In this document: positions 8,505 to 16,534 of the stretch, piece by piece
Layout: each line of letters begins with the position of its first letter
Numbering within the stretch: position 1 is the stretch's first letter
DNA from: WLND01 sp040398845
Lineage (GTDB): Bacteria; Actinomycetota; Actinomycetes; S36-B12
Reading direction: 5' to 3'
Assembly (NCBI GenBank): GCA_040398845.1
Contig: JBBATH010000023.1
Span: 1 to 27,772 of the forward strand
DNA: 27,772 nucleotides
Notes under the pieces: model-generated
What the model saw: the letters and a program-made list of their open reading frames with translations, nothing else
Databases searched by the model: none
Told to the model about the DNA's origin: nothing
Translations under genes and position numbers: made by a program

Positions 8505-11500
8505 GCATCCACACGACGGTGACAACGATCTCCCACGGCCCGGTGGGCATGGGCCAGGTCTGGTACCGGGTGACCGGTGTCGCTGGGCGTACCACGGCCC
8601 AGGTCGCCTACCGGGCAGCCGACCACGACCCGCAGGTCCGCCGAGTGCGGTTCGTCGGCACCGGAGGGACCGCCCGGCTCCTCGGGTTCACTCCGGGTGA
8701 GGCGGTTGCGACGGACGCCGACCTGCGGATGCTGGCCCGGGCCTTCTCGGGTGAGTACCTGACCCATGGCGTCAAGACCGTCCGCTCGCGCCTGTCCCGC
8801 ATCGCGGCAGCGCCGGTACGCGACGCCATCGTGGCACGCCTCGGCGAGGTCGGGCTGGTGACGTCGGAGGTGTTCGGGGCGACTGAGTCGGCGGGCTGGT
8901 GGTCGGCGCTGAACCGGGCAGCGGACCGCGACCGGACGGTGTCGCTGCTGACGGCGCGCGGGGTGCTCCGCGTCGCCCGCAGCCACCAGGTCGACGTCGA
9001 CCCTGATGACCTGTGGTCTCGGCTCGGTGCCGCGTCGAGGTCGACGGCCAGTGGCGACGTCGACCTCGACTCCCCGACCACCGGCTTCACCGACCTGACC
9101 CTGGACCTGGAGCTCGCCGACGTGGACCTCGGCAGGGCGATCTGGGGGCGGGCCTGCGAGCTGGCCGAGGAGGTCGAGGTGGTGGGCAACGCGGGGTACG
9201 AGCTGACTCTGACCCTACCGAAGTCGTTCTCGCTGGCGGCGCTCTCGGGTGACCCGGCGCGGATGGACGACTGGTTCGACCTGATGCAGGACGCGGCCGA
9301 CCATGCGCTGGGCATGTTGATGTCCGAGGCCGGGTTCTGCTCGACCGGGCACCGCGGCGACGGCCAGGAGGTGTCGGTGATGCCGGCCGACGGCTGGGCC
9401 GGCTTCACCGCGACGGAGATCTCGTCACGGGCCGGCGACCCGCACCTGCACGTGCACTGCACCCTGCCCAATGTCCTGGTCGGCCGTGACGGCCTGGTGC
9501 GCACCATGGCTGACGGCGGGCGTGAGCTGCACGTCAACGCCCCGCGGTTCGCCGCTTGGGGGCAGGCGTACGCGGTGCGCGAGGCGCTGGCCCGCGGCCT
9601 GGTGACGTCAGCGGAGTTCGACGTCGAGTCGTTCCAGTGGAAGGTCGGCGGCCTCGATCAACGCACCCTGGACCTGTTCTCCAAGGCGCGGCGCTTCGTG
9701 CAGGACGAGGCTGCCACCGACGACTCCTCGGCGATATCGGCGTGGACCCGTGCTGGACGCGACCGCGCCGCCAAGAGGCGCATCACCGGCGCCAAGTCCG
9801 GCGACCAGCCGACATGGACGCAACTGCGGCAGCGGTGCCGCGCCGAGGCCGCAGCGGAGGGCATCGACCTGGACGCCGAGCGCGACCGCATCGTGACGGC
9901 GAACTGGCCGCAGCCACCGACGTGGACCGACGGCCAGTGGGCGTGGGCCGTCGAGGGCGCGGTGTGCTCGAACAGTGCCACTACGTCGCGCGCCAAGGTC
10001 CTCGCCCACGTCGACCTCGCGACGGCGCTGCTGCCCGCCTCCGAGCGGGACCGCATCACGGCGCGGGTTTTCGGGGGCACGTTCGCGCGTAGCCACCCTT
10101 CACACGACCTGGGCATGAAGTCCGGCGGTCACCAGTTCGCGTCGCGCCCGATCCTGGAGATGGAGAACGAGCTCACCGAGATGTTCGTCGGCGGGCTCGG
10201 TGCGACCGGACGCAGGTTGCGCGACGAAGCCGTCGGGTCCGCCGCGGACCGGTTCGCCGTTCGGTCCGGCTTCAGTCTCAACAGCGAGCAGATCCGCGCC
10301 GTGTATGCCATGGGCCAGTCGACGGACGTCATCACCCTGATGTCGGGCGTGGCCGGCTCGGGCAAGACGTCGGTGCTGTCCGTCCTCAACGACGCGCTGG
10401 CGACAGGCCGGAAGCGCCTCCTCGTCGCATCGACGGCGAACGTCGCCGCCGCGAAGGCCGGTGACGAGTCCGGTGCCCCCTGGATGAACCTTCGCCAGCT
10501 GGCGCTGCGACTTCAGGACCCCAAGGTGTCGTCGCGACTCTTCGACGTGGTGGTCATCGACGAGGCGAGCCTGGCCGACGTGCGGAGCATCCACGTATTG
10601 GCCGAGCACTGCGTCAAGCACGGCCGGCAGATGATCCTCATGGGGGACCACCGGCAGCTGAAGGCGGTTGGTGCGGGGGAGATCTACAACGTCCTGTGCG
10701 CGAAGCACCCAGAGGCCGTCATCCGGCTCGAGCGCAACCAGCGCCAGCAGACCGAGTCCGGTCGCATCGTCGCCGACGCCCTGCACGCCCGGCACTTCAC
10801 CAGCGCGTGGGACGTGCTGCACGACGAGGCGCGCATCATCGTGGTCCGCGGGCCTGCTCAGAAGGTCGGCGCCGTCGCAGCGATGGTCGTCGACCACATG
10901 GCCGAGCACGGCCCTGGGCAGGTCACCTGCGACGCCGTCACCAACGCCGAGGTCGACGCCATCAACACCCGTGTCCACGAGCACCTGGTCGGCTCGGGCG
11001 CGGTGGACGCGGGAAGTGTCCGGGAGTTCCGCCAGGGCGGCCGCTCCCTGTCGGTGGGCGTGGGGACGGTGCTGCGCGTCGTCGAGCCGACCGGGCCGCG
11101 GACAGCCGCGGGCGAGCGGCTGCACCGCAGCCAGCGCGCGACCGTGGTGGCGACCGTCGGGGCCAAGGTCCAGGTCCAGCTGGACGACGGAACCGCGCGC
11201 GTCCTGACTCCTGCGGCGCTGCTCAAGCACTTCTCCCACGGGTACGCAGGGACCGTCCATAAGGTGCAGGGACAGACCAGCGCTATTCACGTCAGCGCGC
11301 TATCGCCGATGAAGGACGCGGCCAGCATGTACGTCAGCGCGAGCCGCGCACGACTGGGTGTGTTCTTCGTCGCCGACGCCACCGAGTTCCTGGCCGACAC
11401 CGAGCTTCAGCACACCCGCACGTGGGGCAAGGCCCAGTTCGACGACGCCGTCATCGACCGCATCGAGTCCGTCTACCTCCGGCGCACCGAGACCGTCGAC

Positions 11501-11614
11501 TCCGCGGCCGCATCGATGCTGCTGAAGGCTCCCAAGCCGGCGTACGCCCCGCACGCATACGGGGCCGTGGGCTACTCCGCGCCCCATCGCCAGGGAATGG
11601 GCATGTCGTGGTGA
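8501..11614 (+). CDS. MobF-family (TrwC/TraA-like) conjugative relaxase with helicase domain
   Basis: This protein should nick one strand at oriT, stay bound to the 5' end through a tyrosine, and unwind DNA for transfer. It has 1037 residues. The N-terminal relaxase domain (about 1-420) has a candidate catalytic Y22 (with Y37 nearby), a GYELTLTLPKSFSLA segment like the family's F(D)LTFSaPKS motif, and the metal-binding three-histidine motif H315, H317, H319. The C-terminal superfamily 1 helicase (about 590-1000) has Walker A GVAGSGKTS (K622), Walker B VVIDEAS (D687, E688), LMGDHRQLKAVGAG, VHKVQGQTS and YVSASRAR. ATG 8501 gives the normal relaxase N terminus; an upstream ATG at 8417 adds residues unlike the family. 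No coupling protein is encoded nearby, so a helper element is probably needed. Confidence 0.93.
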   Translation: MSIHTTVTTISHGPVGMGQVWYRVTGVAGRTTAQVAYRAADHDPQVRRVRFVGTGGTARLLGFTPGEAVATDADLRMLARAFSGEYLTHGVKTVRSRLSRIAAAPVRDAIVARLGEVGLVTSEVFGATESAGWWSALNRAADRDRTVSLLTARGVLRVARSHQVDVDPDDLWSRLGAASRSTASGDVDLDSPTTGFTDLTLDLELADVDLGRAIWGRACELAEEVEVVGNAGYELTLTLPKSFSLAALSGDPARMDDWFDLMQDAADHALGMLMSEAGFCSTGHRGDGQEVSVMPADGWAGFTATEISSRAGDPHLHVHCTLPNVLVGRDGLVRTMADGGRELHVNAPRFAAWGQAYAVREALARGLVTSAEFDVESFQWKVGGLDQRTLDLFSKARRFVQDEAATDDSSAISAWTRAGRDRAAKRRITGAKSGDQPTWTQLRQRCRAEAAAEGIDLDAERDRIVTANWPQPPTWTDGQWAWAVEGAVCSNSATTSRAKVLAHVDLATALLPASERDRITARVFGGTFARSHPSHDLGMKSGGHQFASRPILEMENELTEMFVGGLGATGRRLRDEAVGSAADRFAVRSGFSLNSEQIRAVYAMGQSTDVITLMSGVAGSGKTSVLSVLNDALATGRKRLLVASTANVAAAKAGDESGAPWMNLRQLALRLQDPKVSSRLFDVVVIDEASLADVRSIHVLAEHCVKHGRQMILMGDHRQLKAVGAGEIYNVLCAKHPEAVIRLERNQRQQTESGRIVADALHARHFTSAWDVLHDEARIIVVRGPAQKVGAVAAMVVDHMAEHGPGQVTCDAVTNAEVDAINTRVHEHLVGSGAVDAGSVREFRQGGRSLSVGVGTVLRVVEPTGPRTAAGERLHRSQRATVVATVGAKVQVQLDDGTARVLTPAALLKHFSHGYAGTVHKVQGQTSAIHVSALSPMKDAASMYVSASRARLGVFFVADATEFLADTELQHTRTWGKAQFDDAVIDRIESVYLRRTETVDSAAASMLLKAPKPAYAPHAYGAVGYSAPHRQGMGMSW

Positions 11615-11785
11615 GCGCCGTCAGCTCCGCGTGCACAGGCGTATCTGCCTGCACCCGCCGTCCACACGAACCTGCTTCAAGCGGCACGCGTCCACGACGT
11701 GTCGCACCCTCAAGCACGGCCTTCGGTGTCGTGCTCCCACGCACTCCCGCCACGTCGGCGGGGTCAGAGAAGGAGGAAGAGCACC

Positions 11786-12292
11786 ATGGGTGAGATCAAG
11801 GAACTGGCGAGCTTTCGCGCTCGCGGCAAGCTGTTGACGGTGGATGTCGAGTCGTACGACGCGTGCCTCGGCGTCGGCGCCTATGACTGCGAGCCTTTCG
11901 TCGAATGGGTGTTCCGGGTCGTCGATGGCCGCACGGTCCCGAAGTCGAAGCGGCGCAACTACCCGATGGCCGTCGTCTGGGTGAACGAGGAGCAGTACGT
12001 CGAGAAGTGGGGCATCACCGACCACGGGGCCTGGGCGATCGCCGGTGGCCTCCTGCAGTTCTATCCCGGCCTGTTCGAGGTGCGGGTGAACCGCAGCGCC
12101 GGCCACGACGGCTTCAAGATCTACCGGGCCGACTACGGCGAGACGTGGGTGTGCGGTGTTTGGCAGACCGACGTGGCGACGGCCGCAGCTGAGTTCGGCA
12201 TCGGGGGGCTTCCGCCGGACCTGACGGTCAACGAGCGGATGCACCCGGTGTGGCTGGACTACCTGAACGCCGAACCCCACGACAACGACTGA
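11786..12292 (+). CDS. Uncharacterised 168-residue protein of the mobilization block
   Basis: ATG 11786 has a strong AGGAGGA eight bases upstream, which decides the start over longer readings. I do not recognise the family. The protein is soluble and rich in Trp and Tyr, with a predicted alpha/beta pattern (VEWVFRVVDG, YPMAVVWVNEEQYVEKWGI, LFEVRVNRSAGHDGFKIY). It lies 171 bases after the relaxase and its stop overlaps the next ATG (TGATG), so the two small genes are coupled. Such relaxase-linked orphans are often accessory, regulatory or anti-defence factors, but no function can be assigned. Confidence 0.7.
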   Translation: MGEIKELASFRARGKLLTVDVESYDACLGVGAYDCEPFVEWVFRVVDGRTVPKSKRRNYPMAVVWVNEEQYVEKWGITDHGAWAIAGGLLQFYPGLFEVRVNRSAGHDGFKIYRADYGETWVCGVWQTDVATAAAEFGIGGLPPDLTVNERMHPVWLDYLNAEPHDND

Positions 12293-12816
12293 TGGCGGTG
12301 ACGGTGGGCATGGATTCGCTGCTGTGGTTCAGCGAGGCGACGGGTCCGGTGACGGTGATGTACGCCGGGATCGACCGAACCTTTGCTGCGCTGGCCGTCG
12401 CCGAGCAGGTCGCGGACTGGATGCGCGAGGACGAGGGCGGCTGGCGCGACCACGAGTGGGCAGTCGTCCTCAACCGGTTCGACATCGTCCTGTGGCGGCT
12501 CGAGATCGCCGGTACCCAGCAGTGCTTCTTCCCCCCACCTCGCCCGTCGCCCGCCACCTTGCGCGTCGGGTTGGTGCCGCTGATGAGGTTCGTCGCCGAC
12601 TGCGCCCTGGAGGCTCCGAGCCAGGGATGCAAGGCCATGTGCTCGCACTGGGAGGCCGATTGCGACGACCCCACCCAGTGGCCGAGCACCCTCCAGTGCG
12701 TCGAGGACGGACGCTGCGCCCTGGGGATCGCGGCATGCGTGGAGGCCTTCGTCGTCGCCGAGCAAACGAGGGACTGGTTCGGCGCTACGCGGTCCGACGG
12801 GGGCGACCCAGGATGA
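12292..12816 (+). CDS. Uncharacterised 174-residue protein with a Cys-rich segment
   Basis: I take ATG 12292, which overlaps the upstream TGA; ATG 12250 lies inside the previous gene. The family is not recognised. The N-terminal two thirds resemble a small alpha/beta fold (LLWFSEATGPVTVMYAGID, AVAEQVADWMRED). Residues about 100-145 contain seven cysteines (from DCALEAPSQGCKAMC to CALGIAAC), spaced loosely and possibly metal binding, though no standard zinc-finger spacing is evident. Translational coupling suggests it works with the 11786 protein. Confidence 0.62.
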   Translation: MAVTVGMDSLLWFSEATGPVTVMYAGIDRTFAALAVAEQVADWMREDEGGWRDHEWAVVLNRFDIVLWRLEIAGTQQCFFPPPRPSPATLRVGLVPLMRFVADCALEAPSQGCKAMCSHWEADCDDPTQWPSTLQCVEDGRCALGIAACVEAFVVAEQTRDWFGATRSDGGDPG

Positions 12817-12854
12817 CGCGTCGGCCAGGTACCGCGCTCGCCCCGGCCCCGACG

Positions 12855-12900
12855 CGGTGCCTCGGTTGCCGCACCCATCGGGTGACTTTGCGAGGCACCG
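12855..12900. repeat. Nested inverted repeats before the excisionase operon
   Basis: CGGTGCCTCG (12855-12864) pairs perfectly with CGAGGCACCG (12891-12900). The 26-base loop contains a second hairpin, CACCC-ATC-GGGTG (12872-12884). The right arm is part of repeat copy C. It could be a protein-binding site, a structured leader or a terminator for the mobilization operon, although there is no T-run. Copy A lacks the left arm. Confidence 0.5.
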
Positions 12901-12918
12901 AGGGGTCAACACCGTTGA
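12890..12918 (+). repeat. Palindrome-bearing 29-bp repeat, copy C
   Basis: It is identical to 8101-8129 except for one base (T for G at the 17th position), which improves the palindrome to GTCAAC-ACC-GTTGAT. It lies 46 bases before the start at 12965 and so sits in the likely promoter region of the excisionase/integrase operon. Retaining 28 of 29 bases at 4.8 kb distance indicates selection or recent duplication. Confidence 0.65.
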
Positions 12919-12964
12919 TAGGAGTAGAGGCCCGATCAGCGGGCATCACCGAGGAGGCCCCGTC

Positions 12965-13087
12965 ATGAGACCCGCACATCAATATCCACAGGCCACTGCT
13001 GCGTTGTCGGCCGTCCACCGAAGCACCGAATCGCTTGCCTCAACCGGCATCCCCATGCTCGTCTGCCCAACTGGAAGGAACACGTGA
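12965..13087 (+). CDS. 40-residue peptide ahead of the excisionase
   Basis: ATG 12965 follows GAGGAGG with eight bases spacing, one of the best ribosome binding sites in the window. Its TGA overlaps the ATG of the excisionase gene (TGATG at 13085-13089). The product has no recognisable domain. It may be a real small protein or a leader that couples translation of the excisionase to upstream control. Confidence 0.5.
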   Translation: MRPAHQYPQATAALSAVHRSTESLASTGIPMLVCPTGRNT

Positions 13088-13371
13088 TGAGAACCCACCT
13101 GTCACTCGCCGATGCGGCCGCCGAGTTCGCCGGCACTTCGACCCTGAGCCCGTACGGCGGCCCGCTGTGGACCAGCATCGATATCGCCCGCTACCTGCGC
13201 TTGGGCAAGTCCGCTGCCCACGACGTGATCGCGTCGCATGACTTCCCAGCGCCGGTTATCGGCGGATCGCGCTACCGCCGCTACCTCCCCGAGCACGTCA
13301 TCGCCTGGGCGCAGCGCCGCGCGGCGATGAACGAATCCGACCGCCGCCAGCCGCGCCCGCGCGCGACCTGA
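13087..13371 (+). CDS. xis: AlpA/MerR-type helix-turn-helix excisionase
   Basis: The 94-residue protein has a small winged-helix fold of the excisionase/AlpA type, about residues 26-78: WTSIDIARYLRL is the first helix-turn, followed by KSAAHDVIASHDFP and the wing VIGGSRYRRYLPEHVIAWA. Such proteins bend the attachment site and direct the integrase to excision. The start is ATG 13087 (GTG 13084 is possible), overlapping the upstream small gene. The integrase starts 16 bases downstream, the usual xis-int order. The frame is intact, in contrast to the integrase. Confidence 0.85.
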   Translation: MRTHLSLADAAAEFAGTSTLSPYGGPLWTSIDIARYLRLGKSAAHDVIASHDFPAPVIGGSRYRRYLPEHVIAWAQRRAAMNESDRRQPRPRAT

Positions 13372-13387
13372 CCGAGAGGCCGAAACC

Positions 13388-14734
13388 ATGGGGCACCAGC
13401 CGACAGACCCGCCGCCGAAGTTCCGTCGCGAGATGGAGAGGGCCATCGCGTCCGCCGCGAAGGCCGTCCACCTAGGAATCACCCTGCGGCCGCCGAACGA
13501 GAAGTACAACCGGTGGCGGGTCCAGGTCGCCTACGAGGGCCGCAAGTTCGACAAGACCTACGGACCCGGCATCGGCAACGCATACAAGGGCTACCTGCAG
13601 GCCGACGAATGGCTGACCCGTGAGAAGGCAGGCTTCCAGGGGCACCCGGAGTACGAGTCCGCGTCGCTGGCCGACTTTGTCGACGACTACGTCGAGCGGC
13701 GCGGCAAAGACGGCCGCTGGGCCGACAGGACCCAGCACCAGCGTAGGGGCGACTTCCAAGCTCTGGTGAGGATCGCGGAGGACCGTCACTTGCGGTGCAA
13801 GGACCTCAAGGCCGTGCACCTGCGCGACTACCTCGCCACCGTGAAGACGGCCAGCCGTGGCCGGACGATCAAGGGGCTGACGAAGACGATGATCAACTTC
13901 GGCCGGCATGCCGGCTACTTCACCCGCGATCAGGCTGAGCTCATGGACGGCATCACCTAGACCCCGCCCCGCGGCTACCAGCAGGCACCGACCCGCCGCG
14001 AGCAGTCCCGCCTGCACGGCGACATCTCCACTGGCGGCGAGGTGATGACGTTCGAGCAGCTCGATGCGTGGGCGCGCAAGTGCCAGGAGCGCTGGATCCA
14101 CGGACACGCCTTCATCCACACGTGCGCCCTGCTCGGCACCCGCAGCGGCGAGATCCGCGTGCTGACCGCCGACGTGACTGTCGCCAACAACGGGCTCGGC
14201 AACCTCGTCGACCTCGAGAACGGCATCGTTCGCGTGCGCGTGCAGGCAACCACGCGGGTGGAGCGCAAGGAACTGCCGAAGCTGAAGAAGATCCGCGACA
14301 TCGCCATCCCCCGAGACGCGCCCGCTGGCTTCTCCCTGATCGGCTGGCTGCCCAGACGAATCGAGGACGCCCTCGCCTAGCAGGCCCGCGGCTGGAACCC
14401 CAAAGCGCTCATCTTCCCCAGCCTGTCCGGCGGAGTGTTCGGCGAGCAGAACATCCGCAACCGAGTGTGGGCGCCCGCGGCCACCGAGCTCGGCTGGGTG
14501 ATGGAGCACCCCGGCAGCAGCATGAACCTGATGCGCTTCACCCTGCACTCGCTGCGCGACCGTTACGCCAACACCGCCCTGCACGTGTGGAAGTACACCG
14601 AGGAGGTGCTGCTGCAGCAGGGCTCCTGGAAGGACCCTGAGACCGTCCGCCGCTTCTACTCCGGCATCACCGACCAGACCCTCGCCCAGGCCATGGCCAT
14701 CCACGGCTGGGGTGGTTCGCCGAGAGATCAGTGA
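13388..14734 (+). pseudogene. int: Tyrosine site-specific integrase interrupted by two in-frame TAG codons
   Basis: A single frame of 448 positions encodes a full-size phage-type integrase. An N-terminal arm-binding region covers about 20-85 and a SAM-like core-binding domain about 95-190. The catalytic domain has R252 (in GTRSGE), H387 and R390 (HSLR), and nucleophile Y424 (in RRFYSGITDQ); the second-histidine position is Trp (GSWKD), as in some family members. Codons 191 (13958-13960) and 331 (14378-14380) are TAG. The first lies in the linker between the two domains, the second in the loop before QARGWNP. There are no frameshifts, and both TAGs are one base from CAG (Gln). Without readthrough the protein lacks its catalytic domain and the element would be locked in place. 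It follows xis with a 16-base gap. Confidence 0.9.
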
Positions 14735-14906
14735 CTGAGGTGCCAAGTCGTGGCGACTCCTCCGCGGGCTCATGCGGCGCGGCAGGGGTCTATTCGACCT
14801 TCAGCGGAAACGGCGGCGTTCTCCGGAACACCCGGTGGTGTCACCCCTTGCCCCTAGGCTGACGATTTGTTGGGTTGCGTGGGGAAGCGAACGACTGGGG
14901 GAAGCA

Positions 14907-15866
14907 GTGGAACGACTCGCTCAGGTATGGCTGATCACCGACAAGGACGGCCAGGAACTTGGCCATCGGTTTCCGAGCAGTGCACTCAGAAGGCTGGTGA
15001 AGGGCGCCCAGGCCGCTGGCGAAGACTCATACCACGTGGATGCTCGCGATGGAGTGAGAACCCTCTTGCACCCCTTCACCGGGCGGGATCCGCACTTCGC
15101 CCTTTACTCGATCCGTCGTGAGAACCTGCCGGCGGAAGAGGCCGCCGGCCGTATTCAACCGCTGTCGATCCCGCAGACGAGTGGACTCGCAGAGGGCACC
15201 CACTTCCTCTTCATGCCGCGCAACGTGGTCATCTGCCTGTATAACCACCACGGCCCTCGAATTCGACGATTGGGAGCCTGGATCAAGGACCGTGTGGATA
15301 TCGAAGTTGGATTTGTCCCCCTGTATCGGACTGATACATGGGACCTCGTTGACCGGATGCAGAGAATCACCGGCGTAGAAGTTTCGGTCCCGGCAGGGCA
15401 GCTGGTGGGTCTGCAGAGCCAGCCCGACGCAACCAGCGGTGGGCTTCTTGGAACTCTCGAGGCTGCGGCGGCAGCAGGAGATGGGCGAGGAACCATTTCA
15501 CTGAGAATGTCCGTCGGCAGGGGTCAGGCCCAGATGCACCAATCGGTCTTGAGGCGACTCGCCACTCAGCTGCTCGGCATGGAGAAGCACGGATTCACAG
15601 CAGCAAGGATCGTGGGCAAGAACGAGTTCAACCACACGACGGCTATCGATCTCCTTCACGAACAACTCGTATCGCGTCGAACCGTGGAGGCGGAGTCGTC
15701 TAGGGATCATGAAGTGTCGGCGAGTTCGGCTCACGAGGAAATGGTTCGGACCTTTGAAGAGTTTCGGCAGCAGATTGAGGCATGCACTCGTCCAGTCGAT
15801 GTGGGCGGCCCCGGAACCCTTGCCTTGATTGATCGGGAGTCTGACGATGTTGAGCCGGGAGGCTGA
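14907..15866 (+). CDS. RexA-like soluble protein of a predicted two-gene abortive infection module
   Basis: I choose GTG 14907, which has GGGGGA five to six bases upstream, over the longer frame from 14772. The protein has 319 residues. In lambda, RexA is a soluble sensor that activates the membrane protein RexB. From memory of the lambda RexA sequence I see the same order of features: an early short helix plus a G..Y.....DG strand region, a HFLF strand at 99-102, then NVV....N..GPR (107-118), an aliphatic strand with V.L.R (about 132-140), D..D...RM..I, and later an ISLRM.V strand. The tail from about 265 is Glu/Ser rich. The next gene overlaps it by 20 bases and encodes a four-helix membrane protein. 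This is a recalled pattern, not an alignment; the Kiwa pair is an alternative comparison. Confidence 0.6.
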   Translation: MERLAQVWLITDKDGQELGHRFPSSALRRLVKGAQAAGEDSYHVDARDGVRTLLHPFTGRDPHFALYSIRRENLPAEEAAGRIQPLSIPQTSGLAEGTHFLFMPRNVVICLYNHHGPRIRRLGAWIKDRVDIEVGFVPLYRTDTWDLVDRMQRITGVEVSVPAGQLVGLQSQPDATSGGLLGTLEAAAAAGDGRGTISLRMSVGRGQAQMHQSVLRRLATQLLGMEKHGFTAARIVGKNEFNHTTAIDLLHEQLVSRRTVEAESSRDHEVSASSAHEEMVRTFEEFRQQIEACTRPVDVGGPGTLALIDRESDDVEPGG

Positions 15867-16428
15867 GCACGTGGGAGGCTTCTGGAAGCGCCGGATCGTA
15901 ACGCCGTGGTTCGATCGTCCTGCTTTGGACTGGATCGTGCTGATGGTGGCTTGCGCAGGCGCGTACTTGTCGTTTCGCAACGTCTTCTGCGACTGGACGG
16001 CCTCGCCGATGGAGGCGACCAGGAGGGCGCTATACCAAAGCCTGATGACCGTCTCAGGGACTCTGCTGGGTCTCACGCTCACCTGTATCTCGATTCTCAG
16101 TTCGGCGTGGTCCCGTCCAGTGTCGCCAGCTGCGGCGCTCTACCTCACCCGCGATGTTCGCCTCCGAGTGTCGCGACTCTTCTTCGCCGCTGTGCGTGGC
16201 CTGGCCGTCGCCTTTGGGGTGGCCATGGTCGGCTTGCTGCTATCCAGCCGAGAAGGCGAAGTGCAGATCGCGTTGGCTGCTCTGACTCTCGGTTGCGTCA
16301 TCTTGGTGGTTTCTCGACTCACGAGGATGCTTCGTGCGCTCTCGTTGGTCTTGGAGGCCAGCGCACCTTCCGATGAGGTCGTGTCGCCTCTGGGCCAGCC
16401 CATTGGCGACGATGAATTCGGGGACTGA
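15847..16428 (+). CDS. Four-helix membrane protein, RexB-like partner
   Basis: The 193-residue protein has four predicted membrane helices at about 28-43, 63-87, 112-133 and 139-158, with a basic N terminus (GFWKRR) and an acidic, soluble C-terminal tail. I see no enzymatic motif. The start is ATG 15847 with GGGAG seven bases upstream (GTG 15871, also preceded by GGGAGG, is an alternative). It overlaps the upstream soluble gene by 20 bases, so the two are almost certainly co-expressed. Lambda RexB also has four membrane helices and is thought to form an ion channel that depolarises infected cells; KwaA of the Kiwa system is also a small four-helix protein. A channel-forming effector is the best inference. 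Confidence 0.65.
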   Translation: MLSREAEHVGGFWKRRIVTPWFDRPALDWIVLMVACAGAYLSFRNVFCDWTASPMEATRRALYQSLMTVSGTLLGLTLTCISILSSAWSRPVSPAAALYLTRDVRLRVSRLFFAAVRGLAVAFGVAMVGLLLSSREGEVQIALAALTLGCVILVVSRLTRMLRALSLVLEASAPSDEVVSPLGQPIGDDEFGD

Positions 16429-16534
16429 GACTCAACCGAGGTCGACCTCTTGGGCGTGGGAGACCTGATGACCCTCGCGTGGGCGTAGCCCTCGGAGATG
16501 GCCTTCTCATCGAGTTGGTCCGACGCGGGAGTTC

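Noticed and set aside
10100..11290. 396-codon minus-strand frame inside the relaxase gene
   Set aside because: It is the mirror of the helicase domain codons; no start signal and Asp/His/Val-rich shadow composition.
1229..14380. Full reassignment of TAG to an amino acid, or pyrrolysine/selenocysteine coding
   Set aside because: The PIN gene and the Fic gene end naturally at TAG and extension past these would run into the neighbouring gene or a decayed transposase. No pyrrolysine genes or structured recoding element are seen. Conditional suppression remains open and is reported as a finding.
13472..14773. 433-codon open frame on the minus strand opposite the integrase
   Set aside because: High-GC DNA gives long antisense frames. 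The plus strand encodes the conserved R-H-R-Y integrase residues in one frame, while the minus translation is repetitive and matches nothing. It is also uninterrupted only because TAG reads CTA on that strand.
14772..14906. Longer N terminus for the RexA-like protein from ATG 14772
   Set aside because: No ribosome binding site and a basic, unconserved extension; GTG 14907 has a good site and gives a natural N terminus.
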